Source: Parelaphostrongylus tenuis (taxonomy: Eukaryota; Nematoda; Chromadorea; Rhabditida; Metastrongylidae). Taken from it: a stretch of 64,000 nucleotides of DNA. The stretch's first letter is position 1; every line of letters starts with the position of its first letter. The translations under genes and the position numbers were made by a program. This document shows, in pieces, positions 32,540 through 44,780 of the stretch. The notes beneath the pieces were generated by a model. That model saw only the letters and a list, made by a program, of their open reading frames with translations. It made no database searches and was not told the origin of the DNA. The stretch spans positions 124,001-188,000 of the forward strand of contig JAHQIW010007138.1 in NCBI GenBank assembly GCA_019055375.1, written 5' to 3'.

Positions 32540-33480
32540 TCGTTCTAGTAATCATTCGATAGCCAAAATCAAATGACTTTAATTGATGCATTTTATTTCT
32601 TGTAAAGACTGTTTTTGACGCCGTAACAGTCGAAAAAAGTCAGTTTATTTGTGTTTTATTTTGTTTCACTGACAAGCATTTCTCGCCGGATAAAGCTTTT
32701 TTCATGAGCAATTAGAAATCATTAGAGAGGACAAATCTTAGTAATTGCAACTATACACTTAATTCTGATAAGGGGCTTCTCAGGGTGTTGTAACGGTCAA
32801 AAAAAGTATATTTCGCAAATTTGGATAACTTTCAATGGCGGCATCATGTATTTGACCTCTTAGGAAAAACGCATTTCCTGATTTTTGACAAGAGTTATAT
32901 TAATCATTCGACAGCTTAAATCTAGGAAAGTTTGATGGTGTACTCCATTTATGAAATGGTCTTTCTAAAGTGCCTTAACAGCAAAAATTAAAGTATCTTT
33001 CACACTCAAGCATTTCTCACTGAAATTAGCTTTTTCGCTGGACTTCTAATAATACTTCGATAGCTCAAATCTCGACAATTTCCACAATAGCTTTGCGTTT
33101 AGCAAGAGCTTTCTATTGTACTGCAGAGAAACAAAAGAAGAATACGTTCTTCAATTAGTTGATGTGTTGCTAAAGGCACGGTGACTTGAGGCCAGTTTCG
33201 CAAAATCTCACCCTTTGGAGTGCAAAACCCAATCTTTTTTTGACTACCACAACTCACTAAGGAGTCTTCTCTAAAAATAAACTACGCTACGTCCTTGAAG
33301 TTGCAGAGATTTTCACTATCGAATGGTTATTAAATGCTCATAGAAAAGACTTTATTCGGTGAGAAATCCTTCAATGTGAAACAAGAATTTATTTCGACTG
33401 TAAGAGCGCAAAAGAAAGCCATTTGAGAAACAAAATGCATCATTCAAGTTCACTTGCCTTCAGCTATCGAATGAATACTA
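32540..33480. repeat. Degenerate tandem repeat, about 140-190-base unit
   Basis: Motifs recur in order: ATTCGATAGC or ATTCGACAGC with AAATC; then a GTAACAGTC or GTAACGGTC block followed by A-rich sequence; then AAGCATTTCTC with AGCTTTTT. Copies start near 32548, 32724, 32910 and 33052. A final copy near 33310-33450 is in the opposite orientation. A related solo unit lies at 25095-25250. Confidence 0.5.
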
Positions 33481-34346
33481 GTAATCTAGTGGAATAGGTC
33501 TTATCTAAATTAACTCAAAGTCCCATGATCGCAATTCTTGAAATGCGATTGCTTGTGACAGAAATCGTTTTCAAGATTAGGGATTTTCAAGACAGACAGA
33601 AAAAAACGAAGGATTCACGAGCGCAATCTTCAAAAGGCGATTGCATGCACAGTGCTTTCACAACTAGAAATTTCCAACTAGGTTGGGCGTTATTCTCATT
33701 AGGAATACGTTTGCAAAAGCTCTTTCAATGACTATTTGATTTTTTTTGCAGAAAAAGTTCATAAAAATCAAAGTTCAACTATATAATCCCAAAAAATTCG
33801 CTACGAATCAGATTAATAGGACTGCATTACAAAACGTCATGTTTTATCACTAATAAAACGTACTGTGGAAATCTTTCAACACAACAAGCTTATTATCAGA
33901 ACTGAAATTGTTGAAGCTATCGCTTGAGTACAAAAACATCGAGAAGATGAGAGAAAATGTTCAATAACAGCAGGAAAAACATTCCCCTACTCGCAAGGAT
34001 GTGTTCTTTTCCCTTTGGAAAAGGCACGATATAGGTAGCACTGGCGTTAATATCGCTATAATCATTCATACAGAAGTGACTTCATTGACCTTTTATCGTT
34101 TTTGGTGACAATGTTTCTCTAAGAACTTAATTAACCCAAATTTCTACTGGAGCACGCACCTATCTTTGTAACCATACGAACAGCGCGCTACGCTGAGGGT
34201 CGTAATGACCCTCATCTTCCGAAAAGGGATATGGAAGCATAACAACTATTGGTAAGTAGAAATAAGATTACGTGAACAACTTCACACTGATTGAAAATTT
34301 ATGAAAAAAGAACTAGAAATGATTTCTGCAAAAACTCAAGATCGTA
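33481..34346. other. Gene-less spacer
   Basis: Nothing recognised beyond short open stretches. Confidence 0.4.
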
Positions 34347-34790
34347 TCAAAGCATACCTTGTCTAGAATTTGCACGTTCTGGTTTAGAGCGGAGGAGGGG
34401 TAGGTGAAGCAAGGGAGGGGAAAGGGGAGGCGAGATGCTCCAGGTGGCTTCGATGGAGAACTGTCTCCGAATGCAGCCCGCTAGCCTTTTATATGAATGG
34501 GCGGAGTTAGTCGTGTTGCTACAGAGAGCGCAGAGGCAGAGAAACAGGGTGGTCAAGGACGTAGAGTGGACTGGACTTACAGAGTTTATCGATCCGTCTG
34601 TGGCATGTATAAGCCTGCGAATAGATAGATCAGCAGTCATGAGAATCTGAAATCTATAAATAGCTGTTATTATCCCAAAAAGTGCTAAACAGAAATTCGA
34701 ACCGAAAGACTTTGTCCAGAATGCTCGAAGTATGCTCCGAGTTCGACAACTACGAATGGGATTCCTATGATTTTTCTCATCTTCTACCAC
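34347..34790 (-). CDS. Unrecognised 147-codon open frame
   Basis: The longest non-element frame between the PLE and A2 regions. Composition is biased (Ser, Leu, Pro-rich end LSPPLLHLPLL) because of a G+A-rich patch at 34385-34430. No motif, signal peptide or membrane segment is convincing, and an opposing frame (34435-34650) overlaps it. More likely chance than a gene. Confidence 0.15.
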   Translation of the reverse strand: MVEDEKNHRNPIRSCRTRSILRAFWTKSFGSNFCLALFGIITAIYRFQILMTADLSIRRLIHATDGSINSVSPVHSTSLTTLFLCLCALCSNTTNSAHSYKRLAGCIRRQFSIEATWSISPPLSPPLLHLPLLRSKPERANSRQGML

Positions 34791-35763
34791 AGGGACAAAA
34801 TTCCAGGAACTAAAACAAATTGTATGATCTTGAATATTTGAAGAGAGATTACTTCATAGTGCAAAGATCTATTTTAAAATACAGATATTAAAGCTAACGA
34901 ATCCCTATAGATGGTCCAGATCAGATGCGAGACCTTTTATAACTCTCACTTCACATTATACGATAATTTCTTTCTCAATTCCTATTCTTTTGTCGCCTCA
35001 CCACTCCACAATTATTGATTGCTTGAGTAGTGGAACATGAAAATCAAAAGGCAAACATGTTATGAGTGTGCTGAGGTTTCACATAATCGCTGAGGACGCA
35101 TTTCGGGTAGCTAGAAGATAGCGTAAAAATATAGGAGGAACTCTGATCAGCCACAAAACGATAGTTTGTGAAAGACAGCTTTTGAAAGAAGCGATGTAAA
35201 TGATTGATGAGAAAGGCAGATTTCATGGGTTATGCATGTGGTATCTTCCAGTTGTGCAGCTAACGACTGACGTATTTTAGATATGAAAGATAAGCACAAA
35301 GCCACTAATATATGCAAAAATGCGCTTCACGTACAAATTGCTTGCAGTCTATCCATGTCTTCGCTCAATGAAAGTGTCATTGAAATCAACCATGCAGAAG
35401 TATTAGTTGCATTGGCTGATGTAACGTCGGCTTGCATACCATGCTGCCAGCCGAGTATAGGGTCTTAAAATCCTGCTAGATACTGCTATCAGAAGAAATC
35501 TGACACTGGGCAGCAGCAAACATAGATCTGTCAAGGGAGCCGACGGACGAGACCGGTATACTAAGAAATCCCTAGACCCACTCCGACAAGACGACACATT
35601 GGAACTTGTCATCCATTCAACGAAATGGGACTCACCGTGGAATGAAAATTGGATTTGAGAGCTTTCAGTGGTTAAGAAGCTTAAAAATTTCGGGTTTCAC
35701 TGAGAATCTGAGTACGTGTCAGTCCGACGTACTACAAGTCTACAAGTCCGACGGGCTGCAAGT
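34791..35763. other. Gene-less spacer
   Basis: Several short frames on both strands; none recognised. Ends at the left flank repeat of the second PLE dimer. Confidence 0.4.
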
Positions 35764-36193
35764 ACTAACAATACAACTCCCATGACCGACAGTCGACTAA
35801 CCTCGGCATTGATTAAACATTTCCTAACTTTCTTTTGTTTAATAGACACGAGGTTGTAAGCACACGTGTATTTTGTACAAAACATTACAATAAAGTTCGT
35901 ATCAGTGGCTAACGTTTCGGTAGCTTCGTGTTCGTCACAGCCTAAAAGAGTCAAACTAACGTTCAATCCACATAGATAAACACTTTCATAACCAAGTAAG
36001 ATGAAATCTGAACAAATCGTGCGAGTTCAAAGGTACAGTAATCTGCAGTTATTAAATACTCACCGTATTTTGTTGTTTACTAGTCCACTAGTCAATATGT
36101 AGACCAGCAGCACAGATTACTTTATAGGCGACGAACGAGTGTTTAAAAATCGATCTGAGATAAGGCGCAAAATCACGAGTGATCTCAAGGCAT

Positions 36194-36484
36194 TCATATT
36201 TCCAGTTCATATCTGGATTTATGATATAATTCCAAAATGCTTCGAGGCTTTTTCGCTAAAGCTCTCGTCTCCATGCGTTCCTGTGCGAGGATAAAAATTT
36301 CTACTTTAGAGTTCACCCTCTTATGCATCTTTTCCCTATGCGTACCTAGTGGTATTTTTGAATCCATTTTATCGCCGTTGTAAAGGTGTTGTTTGATACG
36401 GACAAAGAGAGGCTTTCCAGTTTCGTCGATATATTCGCCGCTGCGCGTTTTACAAGAGACGAGGTAGACTGTACTCATGCTCAT
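36194..36484 (-). pseudogene. PLE GIY-YIG nuclease fragment
   Basis: About 96 codons: a TVYLVSCKT strand, then GEYIDETGKPLFVRIKQHL with the Gly of the YIG changed to Asp, and LGTHREKMHKRVNSKVEIFILAQE downstream. Closely similar in order to residues 485-555 of the intact element, diverged in sequence, so another PLE lineage. Confidence 0.75.
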
Positions 36485-37539
36485 GTATTCACCGCCTCTA
36501 CCGTTGAGGTATATTGTGCAACCTTTCGTCTTACAGAGACGGTCATAATTTCAATAGTCGTTACCGATTTCTCCAAGTGTGTCTTTTTCGAGCAACGTTT
36601 TATAGCTATACCTATCTCGTTTGAAAGGAAAGAGAGAATAAACGGAATCTTGCTTTTCTGGAATCATCGTTTGTGGGCGCGTCATTCTTTTCACCTTATA
36701 TCGAGGTGTTACAGTTTCGTAGCCACTGAAAATGACTATCCCGAATTAGTCAGGAATTCTACCGTTTGTTCCCTTCCATTACATACACCTTCCGATGTAT
36801 GGAGCATACTTTTAACAAACGCCTTTTTTTGTACGTGGGATGGGGATGAGAGATGATGAACCAAGATATTTTTGCTACTTGGCTTTCGTTATCACTTCGC
36901 AATCTAACCTTTATCGGATAGATTTGGCTGCAAGTTCAGGAAAGAAAGTCAGATATTTTTCAGTATCTCACGCTTAAACTTTATGTATTCTGATCGCTCA
37001 TTCAACAATCTAAAGATTTGTCCATTTCCTTTTGAATGGGGCAGATAACCTAATAGTCGTCTATATATTTACAGTAGATTAATGGCCAGAGATCATTCAC
37101 TTGGGTATCCCCTTTAGACATGAAGGCAGTAGGAAGATTAGGTGCCCCTCACTACACCATTGCCAACTCTCTAATTTGTATAAAATGTTTCCCGGACTAT
37201 CGAAAAATTGAGCAGTTCAGGCACTCGTTTAGAATAATCATGCTCTGTTGTATTAATAACGCATACATGTTCATCGCCCCTGGTGTTTCATAGGAAGCTC
37301 GTGGGAGGTTGTAATTTATATTCGTTCTGCCCGTTGCTATAATGAACGCTCATGCCGAATGACTCCATCACGTACGCGCTGTTTGGACGATGTTTGAGAG
37401 ATAGGCTGGATTGTGATTTATCAACCGGGATATAATTAGAGTAAAAAACCATGCTGTCCTATCTGCCGATTCGTCTACACAGCATTTGAAATATCACTAA
37501 ATAATCTGAAGAACCAAGTAGTCCGCAACCGTTTATACG

Positions 37540-37950
37540 ACTATCTATATGAAACGATAACATGAATAAAATGCCTCCAACGATAGAGACGGCGATTGCA
37601 TGAGCATAGGTACAGCCTATCAAATGTCTTGTAAAACGTGCGGTGGCAAATATATCGGCAATAGGTGAAGGCGCCTCTATGTCGATGTCAAAAAATACCT
37701 AGACAACAAAGATAAAATTTATTTAGAACACCACTAGGTACGCACAAGGCACAGCTGCATAAGGTGAACTTTGAAGTAGAAATATCCATCCTTGTACAGG
37801 AACGAAATAGCAAAATGCAATGTGCAATCATTGACGCATTGAATTTATACCAAAATTCTAATACGAATCGGTGAGATGAATGCCTTGCCATCACGCGTGA
37901 TTTCGCGCCACATGTCGGATCGATTCTTGTGGATCCGAGACAAAAATATC
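37540..37950 (+). pseudogene. PLE GIY-YIG nuclease fragment, plus copy
   Basis: Decayed frame with MSIGTAYQMSCKTCGGKYIG, then a stop, and further along VNFEVEISILVQE-like and CLAITRDFAPHV-like patches equivalent to the C-terminal end of the intact protein. It continues into the intron-like segment (38023-38146) and the 3'-end motif. Confidence 0.65.
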
Positions 37951-38145
37951 ATTCCTCGGCCATGTAATACTTGGTGCCGCTGGCTACATAATGATCAGTT
38001 AACTAGTTAACAACAAAATGCGGTGAGTATATAATGAGATTTCAATACTATACGTTGCAAGTTCTGCGATATCGCCTAGGTTTTACTTCATCTGTTTGTG
38101 GAAAGTGTTCTTGTATGTGGATTGCACATCAATTTGGCTCTTTTA

Positions 38146-38185
38146 GGCTCTGGCGAAGACGAAACTGTTAAAACGTCAGCCACTT
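38146..38185 (+). ncRNA. Degenerate PLE 3' hammerhead-like motif
   Basis: GGCTCTGGCGAAGACGAAAC, then TGTTAAAACGTCAGCC. The stem I pair GGCT/AGCC and the GUC are kept, but the core is CTGGCGA and GAAA became AAAA, so the fold is lost. Confidence 0.4.
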
Positions 38186-39956
38186 ATACCAACTATACTA
38201 TACTATTTTGTAAAAATGAGCATGTCTTAACAACATCGTGCTTGCTCAACAAAAAAAAGTCACGGAACTAACACTACATTGGGAAACATCATCATGTCAA
38301 GTCGGGAAAAATCTTGTTTCAATCCTTTTCTGTTCGAGATAGTAAACTCGATGGAAAACTAAAAAATGCGCTCAGAATTGTAAAACAAGAAACTTTAAAT
38401 TTCTTCCCAAGACCCGCAAAGTCCTCGGCCTTGATTTCAGCTGAACAACTTCTACGTGACACGAAATATATGTTTGCTGATTTTATCACGCGACTGAGCC
38501 GACATGAGGGGTTGGTGCAAAAAAATCCTGTTCGCCTAACGTTTGACACCTACGTCTTCTTCAGTTCTTCTTTGATCCGAGCTGACGGCCTACATCAGGT
38601 CATTGTCACGATGTCAGGACTAGTACTCAAGTATATTCATTTGATGTTTGAAGCTATCTACCTCACCGTATGCATCAAATCAGTGCGTGTGGTTGCTGGA
38701 GAGATAGTTATTTGCTTTTAAGCGGAATCTTGTTCACATTAGCAAACTCATAAAGATATCCTAAGCTCATGCATATAAAAGGATGTTACTGATTCTCAAA
38801 GACGTAAATTTTATTTCTTGCTGTAGGTCGTGCTGACACAAGGTGATGGCCACCCGTATTGTGGAATGATGATGCCTTGCCTAAGTCAGCCGGTATCCTG
38901 TTATCTAGGAACATTTCGCAGATCTTTTATCTTTCAAGCCATTACTGGATTTTCACCCTCATCTGCAACACTCAAAGTTTGTGATGATATATGTCCTTAT
39001 GGAAGATTATTTCATTTTACGTTTAGATACTTGTAATTAGTTTGATGTACACTTTTTATTTCCAAATATTAGGAGAAAATTACTCTGGACTTGGTATTGA
39101 ATTGTTTTTTTAATCCCGTTTCACTTCGGTGTCTTCCAGAAACCTTACATATTCAGGACCGCACCTACTGATCTTAGAGGGCATGTAGCAGCTATTAATG
39201 GTCAATGCATGTTGGTTCGAATCATCTTAATTCTGCTATGTCTTTTGCGTTTGAGTTCTATGTCGTATGTTTCGTATTCAGTAGACCATTTCCCTATTAT
39301 GTATACTGACCAAAGTGCTGGCAAAGGAAATCCACTTTGTCTCTTTAATAAACTTTCTATTTTACAAAAACTAGCAATGTTTCTGTGCTCACCTTGGCCG
39401 GGTGGTTGTGATGCTCGTCGCAGCGCGCGAGGAGCCGAGCACCTTCCTATCAACCCTCTCGCGCACTCAGCAACAACGTCATATGATAAGCCACAGTCAG
39501 GTTATCTTTGAGATTTCCAGGAGACTCGCTCAACCAGTATCCAGGAAGACGAAAAAACTTATTAAATGCTAGAAGTACGGGAATCCGCACAGTAAAAAAA
39601 CTATGTGAAAGCAGTTCAATAAAGTGTCTAGATAAAAAATTTTGCTCCTACGGGGTATCTATGAGAACGTGATACGAGGAGTTTTTAACAGGCTTCTTTC
39701 TTCTCTATAGATAACGTCAATAATGAGATCATCATACTGTGTGAGCATGATAGAGACGGCTTCACTCACAACGATAAACATGTCGTGAGTAGGGCGATGT
39801 TGTCGTGACATAAGCAATTATGAGTATAAACACCCCCTATCTTTTACCAAGAAAAACTAGCGAAAAATACTTAGTTTAAAACGTGGAGCCTATTCATGAT
39901 CGGCATTCCGAATTGTTACAATAACAAAAACGTCACACAGTAGCGTTCAACAACCA

Positions 39957-40230
39957 ATGTCTGTCAACAAAGGTGGGTACAATGCCGATAGCAACTGCAA
40001 CGCCAGACCGTCGACGGTTGGCTGTTGGGAGACAAAGCATTATAGCGTGAAAAAGAATGCTGTACAAAACAAGCGTCGGTGGTGCAACGGTTAGCATTCG
40101 CTCCGGATAGAGTGAGATCTGGGTTCAAAGCGCGGCTGGTGCAAATGTTTTTGCACAGCACTCCACATCATCGGGTATACCACAACATCATACCACTGCA
40201 GTGGCAGTGAAATAAAAGAAATCAGACTGA
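39957..40230 (+). other. tRNA-like unit, family 2, within B2
   Basis: A plus unit at 40073-40142 (GCGTCGG, GGTTAGCATTCG, CTCCGGATAGAG), preceded by the family's inner arm and followed by TGTTTTTGCACAGCACTCC. It occupies the place of deleted MSP exons. Confidence 0.55.
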
Positions 40231-40280
40231 ATATGCAGAGTTTACCTTGTAAATGATGACCCATTCAATACCTTATCCGC

Positions 40281-40329
40281 GGAAGACAATTTTATCAGCA
40301 GGTTCTAGCTGCAGTTTGAAGCCACCCAT
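40281..40329 (-). pseudogene. MSP-domain gene, copy B2, exon 1 stub
   Basis: A minus-strand ATG at 40327-40329 begins a frame equal to the start of the A2 protein (MG.FKLQLEPADKIVF) and is cut after the equivalent of residue 16. The rest is missing. Like A2 it keeps the ATG, which A1 and B1 lost. Confidence 0.7.
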
Positions 40330-40559
40330 AGCTGAATAAGTTGCTCGAAAAATGAAACACACTTCGATTGTGGCCTACTTTATAGTAGCACTGATATAGT
40401 TTCATTGAAAACAATCAGTGATAAAAATCTGATTCTTGTTACAGACATTGAACACGGTGCCGTGTCTCCAATTTCATTATCAACGAATATCACCTTAGGA
40501 GAATCAGACCCATAATCTCATCACAAAGAATGTTAACCCATTCAATACATTATCCACAA

Positions 40560-41250
40560 TATACAGCTCATCATGCATGCGCCTAAAGAAATGAGCAGTG
40601 TCGTGTTGGACAAAAATCCATGAAAAATTCTCAGAAGTTTGATTTTTATGTGTATATTAACCAGAAAATCTACAAATATTCCTCAAGGTATATACAACCA
40701 TTGGCCACGACTTTCTGCCACCTTTTTGCAAGGTCCGGATCTGTCTCAAGTATCACTCTGACCCTTCTGGATCGAATACCCCTTGACATGGTTCTTTAAC
40801 TTCATTAAAAGATTCAAATCGACGGGTATTTAAACGCGTTGCATAGATCGAAACAGGCCATACTAGGATAAAGCTGATGCGATTCCTGACGAGGCTTCTT
40901 GTGGACAAAGTCAAATTGGTGCAACTTGCTGACAACGGCCGCACTGAGAAACATAAAACTTTTCAGCCAAATTACGATTGCTCGATGAAGGTTTAGCATC
41001 GGAAGCTACTTTCAGATCACTTCCATTTGAAACTGGTAGCCGGCCAGAACGACGCATGTCTTCGAGATCAAAACTGCTTTTTTTGGATTGCTTAAACCAT
41101 CTGCCCACAGTCGATTTTGTCTCCACACCAACGCCTTCACCCTCAATAATCTCATCGACGGTTTTAGATATCGTTAAGCATTTTTTCCACCAATGGTGGA
41201 TCAACACATGCAAATTATGATGTTCAATAGAAATTCTGGAGCTGAAATGA
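40560..41250 (-). pseudogene. mariner-like transposase relic, copy B2
   Basis: The best-preserved HTH segment: 100 open codons (41213-40911) with ETKSTVGRWFKQSKK, DLEDMRRSGRLP and SNRNLAEKFYVSQ, all typical of mariner N-termini. Then DFVHKKPRQESHQLYP, and at 40.9-40.7 kb NTRRFESFNEVKE joined directly to the C-terminal end (GGRKSWPMVV in one frame, RWQKVV-like in another). The catalytic centre is deleted. Confidence 0.75.
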
Positions 41251-43424
41251 ATGAACTAGATAATTTCATGCAAAACTAGCAATAAAAACATCATAAAAAA
41301 TAAAACTTTCAAGAATTTCTCAGAGCTTTTTGCCCAGCATAGTACTATAATAATTTTGAGTGGAGTGGCTTTTAGATTTTTTACCTCACTATATATACTC
41401 ATTGGATGACTGATCGGAATGTGATCCAAATAACATGAATGAGAACGAGAACGAGAATTTGTGCAGTCGCTAATGTCAAGAATTACTTTTCGAAAAGGCT
41501 CACTCGCAGGTAATCTGCCTAACGATTGTCTATCAATTCCAGTCAATCGTTATGGTGAATTGTGCTCATTGTAAGGATTGCGGGGTGTAGAAAAATACCA
41601 AAATAGATTCAACATAGCAACGTGTTCGTATTTTGGACCATAGGAACAAGTGCTCAGTAATAACACAGACATCATTCACACACATAAAGAGTTAGATCAA
41701 AAGCTCTACGACTGCTTCCCGCTGAAAATCTCTCGTTTCTCAGGTTTATCGAAAAATCACTGTTTATCGTCAAAAAACCGGCAAGCTTGCATCGGCGCAA
41801 AAATTGCTCGTATTTACTATGAAGCAGAAAGGAAAACGGTAGGACATTATGAGCTGATGAAGAACTGGGTGCGTGCGTCTAATCGTAATCGAAAATAGCT
41901 GTAAATTTAATATTAACTAGTATTTGAGATAAAACTCCTCGATTGCATTGTATACCACTATACGCAGTCGGGCGAAGTGGGCTAAGTGAATATATCTTAG
42001 GCATACCTTTTTCAAGTGTTCATTCATACCTACCGGCCGCCGCCCTTTTGTACTCAGTCGCAAGCTAATCCAGCAGGGATGTAATGTCATGTGTGGCTCG
42101 CAAAAATCTCTCTGTCAATGGCTTGTGTGACATTCCAATTCTAAATATTATAAGAAACCAAAGTTTTTATATGGAATAGACGAGCATAAATAATGCACAA
42201 CAAGCTTAAAATGAGTTACGAGGTACTCCCAAATGTTGAGAGCAATATGTTTGACTACTGTAATACAACAGCGCAAGAAAGGATAAACCACTCACCAATA
42301 TTAACCTCTGAGTTACACTATGCATTTGTTCAATTTTAACTTCATTTGAGATAATTGAATGCATATCTGATCTTTAAAAATTTTCGTGGTGCCTATCGGT
42401 GTATCAAGCCTGTGCTGCTATCCTCTCAGAGAAGTCTGTTACCAATTTGGCGATTCTGGAAAGATGAAAGATTTGGCGAGTGATTGGCGCATGATCGAGA
42501 CATCGACCACTTGTGCGACGCAAAACACCTCCAGCCATCGCCACATGGAATCTCTTATTAACGTAACATATAGTAAACAGCTTTATGCTTTCCACGCATA
42601 TTTAGAGAAAAGGAAACCAGCCTCTTCTGCAATCCTATAATGTTCACAACCACTCAAGTCCCTCATTAGTTAAGAAACTAGTGTTTACTACCTTGAAAAA
42701 TTAGGAAGACGCAACTGCTAAAGGGTTCGTTCTTCCACACGAGATCTATCGGAAAACGATCGCCTAGCTCTGTGTGCTGGAAAGTCCATAGGCACGGAAA
42801 CAAGCGACATCTTTGTCAAGCACTACTTATCCAAACTGCGATAACTGTTAAGCAGCAGACCCAAGGGAACTGTTCTGTTCACTGGTGGTATTCATATGAC
42901 TAGGCAGAGAGACAATCTTGTCGTATTATGAATCGCTTACATCCACTTACCGATCATGTGCAGTTTGAGCAATCTGAAGTAAACACAGTGTTGTTCCGTT
43001 CCTGCTCAAACATGACCCTCTGGAACAATTTCATTCTTAATGAAAAACATAATGCAGACATGACAGGTCCAAAATGCAAATACGCATGGCAGAGTATGTA
43101 ATATCGTCTGGATTAGGCTGGTATAGAAAATCTAAAAGGACTGAATATTTTTCACAAAATACTTTCAAATTCTGACTATAATGGGACCGTGCGATGCAAT
43201 TCATGCCATTGAAACGCTAGAGCAAAGTCTCCTCTGCATTTGGTATGTCCTCATCCTTTGAGCCCTCCACTGGCTGACATGACATATCATTGTCTTATTG
43301 AAATTAATTCTGTGCTGTCTGCATTTCAGCCGTAAACATATCAAAAGCTGCCATAAAAGACAAAACTGATGGAAAGTATTGATTGTAAAAGCGATTGATT
43401 TGGAAATGATGACTGAGCAAGCAA

Positions 43425-43745
43425 AAATCCCACCTCACCAAGGAGCTGAACTCAACTTTCATACCTACAGGCACGTGCTATCTCTACACCATCGAGGCTC
43501 ATCACTTTGCTACGATTTGTTCTTCGATTTGGGATATCGTAGCTTTCAGCAACCCACCATAAACGGGTTTGCGCGAGTGAGCAGATATTGGCGTTAAACC
43601 CAAATAAGTTGACGGCTAAATGCAGTCTGTAATCCATAGAGATTCATTAACTCAGCGCTTTAGCAGTGGTATTACGCCACAAACATTGATAAACATGCTC
43701 CCCGGTAAGGTTGAAACGAGGGTTCGACTCCCGTCCGAGGTCGCA
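43425..43745. repeat. tRNA-like inverted pair, family 1 relic
   Basis: A minus unit at about 43430-43505 (GGCACGTGCTATCTCTACACC on the plus strand marks its D-arm side) and a plus 3' half at 43697-43742 (GCTCCCCGGTAAGG, GAGGGTTCGACTCCC, TCCGAGGTCG). Decayed head-to-head arrangement. Confidence 0.45.
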
Positions 43746-43749
43746 TTAA

Positions 43750-44330
43750 TGCTTACCAATAAACATTTTTTAGATAAATATTCGTGACACCATACTGCAG
43801 CTAGTTCAGTAGAATGGTGAATTTATGTAGAAGCAATTACTAGAATAAAAAATGATTCGCACCAGTTATAGCCCATATTTCCCGATTTGATACAGGAAGA
43901 ATTGTAGCGATGTTACGTCTGCAGAAGCAGAAAATATTTTGACCAATTCCACTGACTAAAATAGGAAATCAAATAATTTCATAACTTTAATAACGCTCGA
44001 TATTATGCGTAATATGACTTGCCGATGTATGCAGAACATAAACTTGCGAACAATCAGCAATCATAACAATAGTGATGCATCACTGGATCTTGGAAACGAT
44101 CAGCGTTTTGGTGAGGTATACATTAGAAGTGATACTGCGATATTAATACCATCGATGTTTAAGTCGAAGCCGAGTACTTACATTTAGAAAGTGCTAATTT
44201 CATTACCGAACCCTTTCCGAAGTCATATATCATAGGATAGGCCTTGAACAACTTTATTTAGATAAGATTTTGATACATCAAAAAGCGAGCAATAATATAA
44301 ATGGGTGTACCTCTCGGCGTTTATCGATTT
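43750..44330. other. Gene-less spacer
   Basis: Nothing recognised. Confidence 0.4.
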
Positions 44331-44600
44331 TCCAAAGACTGTCACATACATTTCTCTCCACTTATGGAATTATCCGGGTGGTTGAATGCATATCTGGCCT
44401 TTACAATGACTAGCGGTTGGATACCGATGTATCAGGTCACTGTTGCTATTCTCCCAGACAAATTTGCTGCCACTAGAAATGATCTTCCCCCCCCCCCCCT
44501 TCCCCAGGGAGTGGAAGGCTTGGTGAGCCTAGAGTACGGAATCGAATCATCAATCGAACATATGTGTCACAGAGTAATTCTGACCACTGCTTGAGCAATA
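44330..44600. repeat. Dispersed repeat, second copy
   Basis: See 28800-29050. This copy has a 13-C run at 44487-44499 between CCAGACAA and the AGGGAG motif. Confidence 0.45.
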
Positions 44601-44689
44601 ACATGTGAATGTGCGCTACCTGTCGGAGAAAACCGCAAGTCAACAAGCAACCGTCCTGTATGAAACTTATACTCGTAATCGGGGATATA

Positions 44690-44780
44690 ATTATTCTACT
44701 TATTACTGCTACTACTATTATTATGCTATTTATTATTAAGACTATTATTTATTATTACTTACTATCATTATGCCACTAAT
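44690..44780. repeat. ATT/ACT low-complexity tract
   Basis: Imperfect trinucleotide run (TTATTACTGCTACTACTATT and onward). Confidence 0.85.

Larger units (their letters stand above)
35764..38278. mobile_element. Second PLE head-to-head dimer, degraded
   Basis: Minus copy 35776 to about 37483, plus copy about 37484 to 38266. The minus copy has a GIY-YIG piece at 36194-36484 (STVYLVSCKTRSGEYIDETGK) and decayed RT; the plus copy starts in the linker before GIY-YIG. Both are 5'-truncated and meet at GTCTACACAG (37474-37483). Near-exact 12-nt repeats flank it: ACTAACAATACA (35764-35775) and ACTAACACTACA (38267-38278). The left end (GACCGACAGTC, CCTCGGCATTG) and right end (TGCTCAACAAAAAAAAG) match those of the 14-18.8 kb dimer. 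All frames are broken. Confidence 0.8.
38990..43285 (-). repeat. Segmental duplication copy B2 (inverted)
   Basis: Reverse-complement copy of roughly A1 3.5-7.9 kb. The MSP part is almost fully deleted, leaving a 49-base stub of exon 1 at 40281-40329. A tRNA-like unit has replaced the missing stretch at about 39957-40230. The mariner relic at 40.6-41.25 kb is retained. The remainder matches the gene-less left part of A1. Confidence 0.8.

Noticed and set aside
44487..44503. C-run as a partner of the G-run at 28.7 kb in a shared element
   Set aside because: The surrounding repeat is in the same orientation at both loci and the runs lie at different places in it.
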